Part shown: positions 57,732-64,000 of the stretch, one piece after another
Layout: each line of letters begins with the position of its first letter
How positions within the stretch are numbered: position 1 is the first letter of the stretch
Assembly: GCA_963682175.1 (NCBI GenBank)
Contig: OY821779.1
Span: forward strand, 1,562,501 to 1,626,500
DNA from: Triglochin maritima
Lineage: Eukaryota; Streptophyta; Magnoliopsida; Alismatales; Juncaginaceae
DNA length: 64,000 nt
Direction of reading: 5' to 3'
Notes under the pieces: model-generated
Databases searched by the model: none
What the model was told of the DNA's origin: nothing
The model's input: only the letters and a program-made list of their open reading frames with translations
Translations under genes and position numbers: made by a program

Positions 57732-60427
57732 ATGTCTCGGAGGCCAGGGAAGCAGCCAGCAGTTCCCCCGGTGTACCCGTATGAGGTAACATTACGTTAT
57801 TTATTTGTTTTAAAAAAAAAAAAAAAAAAAAAAAAAGTCGTCGGCGTCCGAGGGAGACGCCCCCCGCATGGGGCGGGCGTCCGAGGAAGCCGCTCCCCCT
57901 ATGGGGGGAGCGGCTTCCGAGGACGCCCGACCCATGCGGGGGGTGTTTCCCTCGGACGCCGACCCGAAGCGGGAGACGTCTGCGGAAGACGTCTCCCCGA
58001 TGGGGGAGACGTCTTCCGCAGACGTCTCCCCGTAGGAGGAGGCGTCTCCGACAGACGCCTCCACCTTGCGGGAGGCGTCTCTCGCAGACGCCTCCGCCTT
58101 TTTTGTTTTTTTAATTAATAAATATCATAATTACTTTAATAAATAGTGATAAATCAAAAAAATTAATTTAACAAATTCTTTTTAAGTTTAACATTTGTGA
58201 TATTTAGTTTTAACAAATTTTGATTTAGTTTATATATTGTTTTAATTTAGTTTAACAAATTTTGATTTAGTTTAACAATTTTGATAATTAAGTTTAACAA
58301 ATTTTGATTTAGTTTAACAATTTTGATAAATATGATAATTTAGTTTAACAAATTTAACAAATTTGTATTTAAAATTTCAATAAATAGTCATCGGGTCACA
58401 GTGGAGGGAGAGGCAAGTCGATACCATTACACGCCTTCCGTTCTTTAGAGGATGATTCAGCACCGCGTCATCCACGTAGACGGGGGATATCTGCTTCGGT
58501 CAGGAGGGAGAGGGAGGCATTACGTCGTCGTGAGGAGGAGGATGATTCCTTCGATGATGAGCATGTAGATAGTTTCGACGACGAGAGCGACGATGATGGC
58601 CCGTATGATGTGCGGCCGGAGGTGGAGAGGCAGGGGGATTATAGCGGAGGACGTGGTCGAGCGGGTACTTCTACTTCCGCCGGATGGATGGTGCGGAAGG
58701 GTAGGGGTGGGAGGTTTACGGCCGGGGATTCGAGCTCGTGCACTGTTGATCCCCGCGCTCAGAAGAAGAAGAGGGTCCAGGACGATTCTTGGATCGTGAG
58801 CAGTATGACGCCTGGTGGTCCTTTAGATGGGAGCGTCATTCCTAGTTTCTGGGGTCACATTGCTAGACGGATCTGGGACGGAGAGGATCGGAAGGTTCTG
58901 AAGTGCCAGAATCGGCACAGAGCCTGTACAGCACTACAGGGTTGGCGGTCTACACTGAGTGCTGATATCAGAGAGGAGATTAGTGCCACGCATTTGGGGC
59001 ACTTACCGTACAGCATGTTCCCTTATCTCGACATGCCTTTGATTTCGGCGTTTGTGGAGCGGTGGCAGCCTGACACCAACACTTTCCACATGCCTTTCGG
59101 AGAGATGACGATCATGCTTCACGATGTTTTCCAGATCCTGCGACTTCCTGTGGATGGTCGTCTGGTTAGTGCTCAGGGGTCGACGTCTGAGCTGAGGTGT
59201 TATGTGGCAGAGTTGCTTGGTGTCACACCTGATGGTCTGGCGAGAGATACAGCTTTATGGAGTGGTGGTGGTGTCGGCATCGACTCCCTTGAGGACCTAT
59301 GCAGACGGGCACGACCTCCGCGGGCCGATGATACACAGTTGACGGCGTACCTATTCTTGATGCTCGGAGCCGTCTTGTTTGTCGACAAGAGTGGTTGTCG
59401 GATCAGACCACGCGATCTACTGGAGGCTAGGGACCCGGAGACCGTTCGTGAGTACTCGTGGGGGTCAGCGACGTTGGCATACCTGTACCGGCAGCTTGGG
59501 ATAGCTAGCCGTGCGGATTGTTCTGGGATTGCAGGTTGTCTTACGCTGCTGCAGGCGTGGATATACGAGTACTTTCCTGCATTCCGCCCGCATCGTGAGC
59601 GGAAGATTATCGACGAGGGTCATCCACGTTCGGGTATGTGGGTTGTCCGGAGCGAGGACAAGAGCGATGGACGATTGCGTTCCATCCGCGCACGGCTAGA
59701 TCATATGACTGCATCAGAGGTATCAAACTTTACACCATTTATTTAATTTTAAGATGTATTATTATTAATGTGTTAAACTTTAGGTGGAGTGGTTACCCTA
59801 TGGTCCTGACCCAGCAGCGGATGTCCCGAGGACTTTATTGATGGGTCTTATTCGTTATCGGGATATCATAGAGCCTTATATGCCCGATCGGGTCTTGCGT
59901 CAGTTAGGATATGTTCAGGTGATCCCGGTTGACATCCCGACACCAGAGCATGCGGTGCGGTCTGCGACAGCAGCGACGTACGACGTCAGGTTCCCCGCTT
60001 CTACAGCGGAATCGACTTGGCGGACATTTCCGAGATCATGCCGATTGTTCCTTGGCGACTTCAGACGTAGTCGCGACCCCTCCGAGTGTGATGCACGTTA
60101 TCTTGATTGGTTCGGTACTTACTCACATCCTATCATCGTCCGTGGTGCCTCCCGGAGAGCAGATCGACCACCAGATAGGACGTGTGGCGATCTGGTAATT
60201 TTTTCATTTTATCTAAATTTATTTGTACCGTATAATTTGTTAATGTACGCTAATGTTAATGTTATGTGCAGTGGATGGGTAAGATGATACGGGCTGTAGA
60301 CCCAATCTTGCAGATGAGGGATGAGCTGCCAGACGATGCCAGAGCTGCATGCGGAGATGTGGATCAGATCATACAGTCATGGCATACTCAGTTAGGCATC
60401 TCCGACCATGATTCGGATGATGAGTAG
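57732..60427 (+). CDS. Plant mobile domain (PMD) protein encoded by E2
   Basis: Four exons: 57732-57785, 58388-59719, 59784-60194 and 60272-60427, all phase 0, about 650 residues. Exon 1 (MSRRPGKQPAVPPVYPYE) lies beside the terminal repeat. Exon 2 starts with a basic then strongly acidic low-complexity stretch (RRRGISASVRRERE, SFDDESDDDGPYD). The PMD runs from about residue 195: FWGHIARRIW, HRACTALQGWRSTLSADI, PYLDMPLISAFVERWQPDTN, FHMPFGEMTIMLHDVFQIL, LEDLCRRARPPRADDTQLTA, YLFLMLGAVLFVDKSG and GSATLAYLYRQLGIASRAD. Exon 3 has WFGTYSHPIIV. PMDs are known both from transposons and from host proteins MAIN and MAIL1, which act in silencing and genome stability; the function in transposons is unknown. 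No stop or frameshift was seen. Confidence 0.9.
57838..58098. repeat. E2 left palindrome array (PMD intron 1)
   Basis: GC-rich array of units of about 30-36 bp. Examples are GGAGACGTCTTCCGCAGACG and GGCGTCTNNNNNAGACGCC with ATGGGG/CCCCAT linkers. It is preceded by an A24 tract (57812-57835). Reading frames on both strands stay open through it. Confidence 0.9.
58180..58380. repeat. AT-rich TTTAGTTTAACAA repeat (PMD intron 1)
   Basis: Roughly nine irregular copies of ATTTAGTTTAACAATTTTGAT-like units directly before the exon 2 acceptor at 58387. Same repeat as 15890-16165 in E1. Confidence 0.85.
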
Positions 60428-60782
60428 GCTTAGTATTTGTGTTTGTTTATCTGTTGTACGCTTAGTATTTGTGTTTGCTTATCTGTGGTACGCTTAGTAT
60501 TTGCATTTATATTTGTTTATCTGTTGTACGCTTATTATTTATTATTTGTGTTTGTGTTTGCGAACATGTCGTACGCTTATTGTTTGTATTTGTGTTTTGC
60601 TTATCTGTTGTACCCTTATTATTTGTATTTGTGTTTGATAACCTTTCGTACTATTATATATAATGCAAATAAAGCAAACATATCAAAAACATATTACATA
60701 ATAAAGCAACACTATATAATGTACAAACATATCAAAACATATTACATAATTATACAAACATATCAAAACATATTACATAATT
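60428..60782. repeat. Tandem repeats between the two convergent E2 genes
   Basis: 60430-60650 has about six imperfect copies of a 35-45 bp unit containing CTTAGTATTTGTGTTTG and TATCTGTTGTACG, in the PMD 3' UTR position. 60680-60782 has three copies of a unit of about 30 bp with ACATATCAAAACATATTACA, overlapping the last codons of the OTU exon. They probably include polyadenylation sites for both genes. Confidence 0.8.
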
Positions 60783-63700
60783 GTTGCCAATATGCTATCC
60801 TATGTTGGTACTCCAGCTCCCATCCAATAACACTCTCATCTCGTATTTGATACCACAGAGTCGCTATAGGAGGTACGGGGAATCCCTCATTCAATTCCAA
60901 ACGAATGTAATGAGCGTAACTCCCTAAATGAGCAATAATCAACTCTCTGCACGGTCTCGTCACGGTAGGCGGACTCTCCCAAGGTAGAACTGTAAGACAT
61001 GGGTACAACGAACCATCATTTCCGAGAGAGAAGAACATAACTGCACACTTGTAAAAATTTGCAATGGGAAACAAGTCCGTCCACGTCTCCATATAGTGAT
61101 TCTCGCCACAAGGTCCCCCGCCCCAATTAATCCGGTGACGAGCCTCCGCCACACCGTCGTAGTATACGTGCTCATAAAAAGATGGGTTCGCAGCTATCTC
61201 ATTTGAAATCGAACGACGGGCGAGTTGCCAATTGTCTTCACCACCGTGGAAAACATCGGCGACACATCGAAATCCACAGTTTCCATCAGCACGTACATCA
61301 TTCCACTGGTGTAGGAATGGCATAATGATTCCTGGAATTCTATCTCCATATGGGAAGTCGTCTACGTCAGCCCGCCCAGTCACTACAATATGAACAAAAA
61401 ATACAGTTACATATAATAACAAAAGATACATATTTACTGAAATAAATAACAAAATAATAATAATAATAAATGTAAGGATGATATACCTGATCCTCCTCTC
61501 ACTGACGAAGAACCAGAAGATCGACCACGACCTTTGCTTCCACTACCGGAAGAACGACCACGACCTCTACTCCCACTACCTGAAGATCGACCACTACCTC
61601 GCTCTGCATACTCAAACGCACTAGGGTCCCGTCGTGTCGACTTTCCCCTTGGTCGACCTCGTAGCTTTGTTTTTACTGCAGGCTCTTTCAAATTCGAATG
61701 TTCGGGGTGTAGCTGCTCGAATAAAACCCGAGAGGCAGATCGAATTACGGTAGGGTCACTTCCTGCAATCTCATCAACCAGACTGCGAAAATGTTCGGCG
61801 TCTTGAGCTGCCTGAGACACAAACTCTGCGTTCCCGGCTCCTTCCCCAATGACAAGTGTCCTCCAGAACGAATGAATCTGCTCTAAGTAAATTCCGTTTT
61901 CTGATTCAAGACATCCACGGATGGTACATGCGCAAGGTATCCCATGAGAAGTCAGAAAAGCGCACTCGCAACGATATTCAACTTCATCATCTAACTGTTG
62001 CATTCTCTTCACCTCCTGACTCAGCAACTGCAAACAGTGATGCGAAACTCTACCATTTATGTGACGATATAGAGAATGTCCGAAATTAGTCAAATTTCGC
62101 CGTCTCGAGTCTTCAAGAAAGTTTCGAATATTCGTCAGCTGCATTTCAGTAGCCGCGTTGACGCGCTCGAAAAGAGTGTCCAGAGCTGCAGTCGATGTAG
62201 AAATCCACTCTTTTAGAGCCGAATGAGCACTTTCGACCCTACAATTCGTGGTGTTCCCAAAATGAAGGACTTTGTTCGTCCAATTCAGCACAAACTTTTC
62301 TTTATGCACTAACCACGTGGTGTCCAGATACTCCGTGATAGCCGGCCACGATCTATACAAATCTTTCAGAGCATACACAGCTCTATCATACTCGGCTTCT
62401 GAAGTAGAAAGCATGATCTTCCTCCATCTTCCACGCCTCAAAGTCTCTGCCATCTCCTTATTCTTGCCGAATACGTGGTACGCGTAATTCAATACGTCTT
62501 TGTTGATGTGCCATGTGCAGAGTAAATGAGCAGAGTCTGGAAAAACCTCTCTCACTGGTCGCATAAGGCCTAACTCCCGGTCTGTTATTATTGCAGTCGG
62601 GCTGACAGTCCCCAATAACAGATCTCTCAACTTCTCCATCACCCACAAATAACTGGAGTAAGATTCATCCATCAAAATCGCATATCCAATAAGGAAATTC
62701 ATGTTTGCTGGTGTGACCCCAATCATTTCGAACAAAGGCATCTTATACTTGTTCGTCTTGTAAGTCGAATCCATGCAGATAACGAAAGGATATGTCCGCA
62801 ACAACTGGACTGACGTCGGATGTGCCAAAAAAGCGTGAGTGACGACATCAGTTTCTGGATCCGCCATAATCCAATGTAAGTACTCACACTGCACTGCTTG
62901 GTAGAGAAACTGCTGGACGGGATTCCGATCTTCAGATTTTGTCCTCCTCATGTAATCTCTGAAATTATAAATATGCCTTTGATTTGGATTGTCCTCCGGG
63001 AATTTTTCTTTTACTGCCTTCAAGATGTTCCGTGGTTTTGCTTGCGCCTCTGTCATATCACGAACAATCTTCTTCGCCCCAGAACTTAGACCACTAATTT
63101 GACGATGACCCTCTGGATAAACTGCCAGTCTGTGGTTGTGATGTCCGTGAGCACTATTAAAAACCAAAACCCATCCATCACGATCTCGTCGCTCCACCAC
63201 TTTTATTAAGAAACGGCAACCGCAACCCTTTCTTTTGGTGTTTCTTCGAAGTGCAGTATCCATATCCCGAGACTCCATTTGATTTCGCCGGTCGCATCTC
63301 AAATAACAATCCATCCGACTATCTGATCTTGTTTTGTACGACGACACGACCAAAAAAAACCCAGCTCCGATAGCTACTTGTTTGGCCCATTTACATGCTT
63401 CATCGATTGTTGCAAAGATTTGTGTAGTTTGAAATAACTCACTGTAATCCACTCCATCACCACCGAAATCTGGAACCTACAAAAATAAAATCAAAATTAA
63501 AAAAAATTAAAAAATAAATTAGAAATTAAAAAATTTCAAAAATAATGTCGAAAATAAAAAAACAAAATCAAAATCAAAAAAAAAAAAAAATAGGCGTCTG
63601 TGTTACGCGCCTGCCCCATGGATGGGGCGTCTGTGTTAAACGCCTTCCCCAACGGTAAGGCGTCTGCGTAGGACGCCTGACCGAAGGGAAGGGCGTCTAC

Positions 63701-63903
63701 TACAGACGCCTTACCCATGGGGAGGACGTCTACATAAGACGCCTATCCCATGGGGGAGGCGTCTGCGTTAGACGCCTAGTCCATGGGGAGGGCGTCCTAC
63801 GCAGACGCCCTCACCATGGGGGAGGCGTCTAATGCAGACGCTCGGCCCAAAATTTGCCCCGCGCCAGGCTTACCTCACCCGATGCATCACCCTCGTTAGA
63901 CAT
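60763..63903 (-). CDS. MULE transposase fused by splicing to an OTU cysteine protease
   Basis: Three exons: 63903-63874, 63476-61487 and 61382-60763, about 879 residues. Exon 1 (MSNEGDASGE) adjoins the terminal repeat. Exon 2 contains a FAR1/WRKY-GCM1-like zinc-binding region (CYLRCDRR, GCGCRFLIKV, HGHHNHRL), the MULE catalytic core with candidate acidic residues in CMDSTYKTNKYKMP, IITDRELGLM and CRVESAHSALKEW, a SWIM-like motif (YRCECAFLTSHGIPCACTI), an AT-hook-like RGRPRGKSTRR and a Gly/Ser/Arg-rich tail. The phase-1 donor at 61486 joins exon 3 in frame (G plus TG gives Val). Exon 3 is an OTU domain: RADGNCGFRCVAD with catalytic Cys, and GSYAHYIRLEL with the catalytic His. OTU enzymes usually cleave ubiquitin chains. 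All key residues are present. The fusion rests on splice-site reading, without transcript data. Confidence 0.88.
63477..63873 (-). other. Intron 1 of E2 transposase gene
   Basis: GTAAGC donor and TTTTTGTAG acceptor; exons on both sides are in phase 0. It contains the right palindrome array and an AT-rich stretch next to the acceptor. Confidence 0.75.
63590..63845. repeat. E2 right palindrome array (transposase intron 1)
   Basis: Seven to eight units of about 35 bp, each with GGCGTCTNNNNNAGACGCC-type palindromes (for example GGCGTCTGCGTTAGACGCC) alternating with CCCATGGGG palindromic linkers. The counterpart in E1 is 13650-13900. Confidence 0.92.
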
Positions 63904-63953
63904 TTTCGTGGTGTTTTTACTGATAAATTATGAATATACAAGACCATATGCCT

Positions 63954-63961
63954 TATTTATA
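63954..63961 (-). promoter_or_regulatory. TATA box in right end of E2, driving the transposase gene
   Basis: The minus strand reads TATAAATA about 50 bases before the transposase start codon at 63903. Confidence 0.55.
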
Positions 63962-64000
63962 GACACGGGACGATATGGGTATTAAATATATTGTTAAGGG

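Larger units (their letters stand above)
57587..64000. mobile_element. E2: large Mutator-like element with PMD and transposase-OTU genes
   Basis: The left terminus begins near GAACTGCTAAACATCGCCCC and matches both E1 ends. The right terminus is cut by the window edge; by comparison with E1 it should end about 60 bases beyond 64000. Inside are two convergent genes, PMD (57732-60427, plus) and transposase-OTU (63903-60763, minus), separated by 335 bases. Both have exon 1 next to the terminal repeat and palindrome arrays in intron 1. Open frames and splice sites look intact, so this could be an autonomous copy. The target duplication cannot be checked here. Confidence 0.9.

Noticed and set aside
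57838..58098. Long open frames on both strands through the GACGCC arrays as genes
   Set aside because: The array is GC-rich and palindromic, which removes stop codons. The proteins are low-complexity and the frames are not kept in E1.
60763..61452. OTU frame as a stand-alone gene starting at the 61452 codon
   Set aside because: The first residues are intron-coded hydrophobic sequence. An in-frame splice from the transposase exon explains the frame better.

Overview
The window is nuclear DNA from a flowering plant, most likely a eudicot. The genes have GT-AG introns, the intergenic DNA is AT-rich, and the families are typical of land plants: a Casparian strip membrane protein, three PLS-type PPR proteins, a TGA bZIP factor, the nucleoporin RAE1 and an ALD1-like aminotransferase. 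I cannot name the species. All calls come from reading the sequence; exon models were built by hand from splice signals, reading-frame continuity and remembered family sequences.

Layout. 1-2779: 5' part of a Ty1/copia retrotransposon on the minus strand, broken by stops. 3844-4918: CASP gene. 6090-9112: MPO1-like/DUF962 gene, with a foldback MITE in its first intron. 9249-12455: two intronless PPR genes on the minus strand. 12556-16676: a Harbinger-type remnant and a deleted Mutator-like element (here E1). 18852-20495: LTR-like sequence and a non-autonomous hAT element with an exact 8-bp target duplication. 21192-25706: RAE1, with an isolated Mutator-like terminus just upstream. 27129-27682: broken GRF zinc-finger gene. 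29162-33008: TGA bZIP gene with an unusual inverted duplication in its introns. 33-44 kb: mostly transposon debris, including a clean 1.5-kb solo LTR, and some unidentified exon-like islands. 44081-46402: PPR-DYW gene with a hAT MITE upstream. 48858-50456: Harbinger derivative carrying five exact-length 72-bp tandem repeats. 51816-52251: another hAT MITE. 53676-57359: ALD1-like gene. 57587 to beyond 64000: a large, apparently intact Mutator-like element (here E2).

The most interesting object is E2. It carries two convergent spliced genes. One encodes a plant mobile domain (PMD) protein. The other encodes a MULE transposase spliced in frame to an OTU cysteine protease. Exon 1 of each gene sits at the element's terminal inverted repeat, and each first intron holds a GC-rich array of nested palindromes. 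Every splice junction I modelled keeps the frame, and the expected catalytic residues are present, so E2 may be an autonomous copy. E1 (13.4-16.7 kb) is a related copy in the opposite orientation. It kept both termini, both arrays and most of the PMD gene, but lost the transposase-OTU gene. A third related terminus, without a body, lies at the RAE1 promoter. The host genes are not clustered by function.
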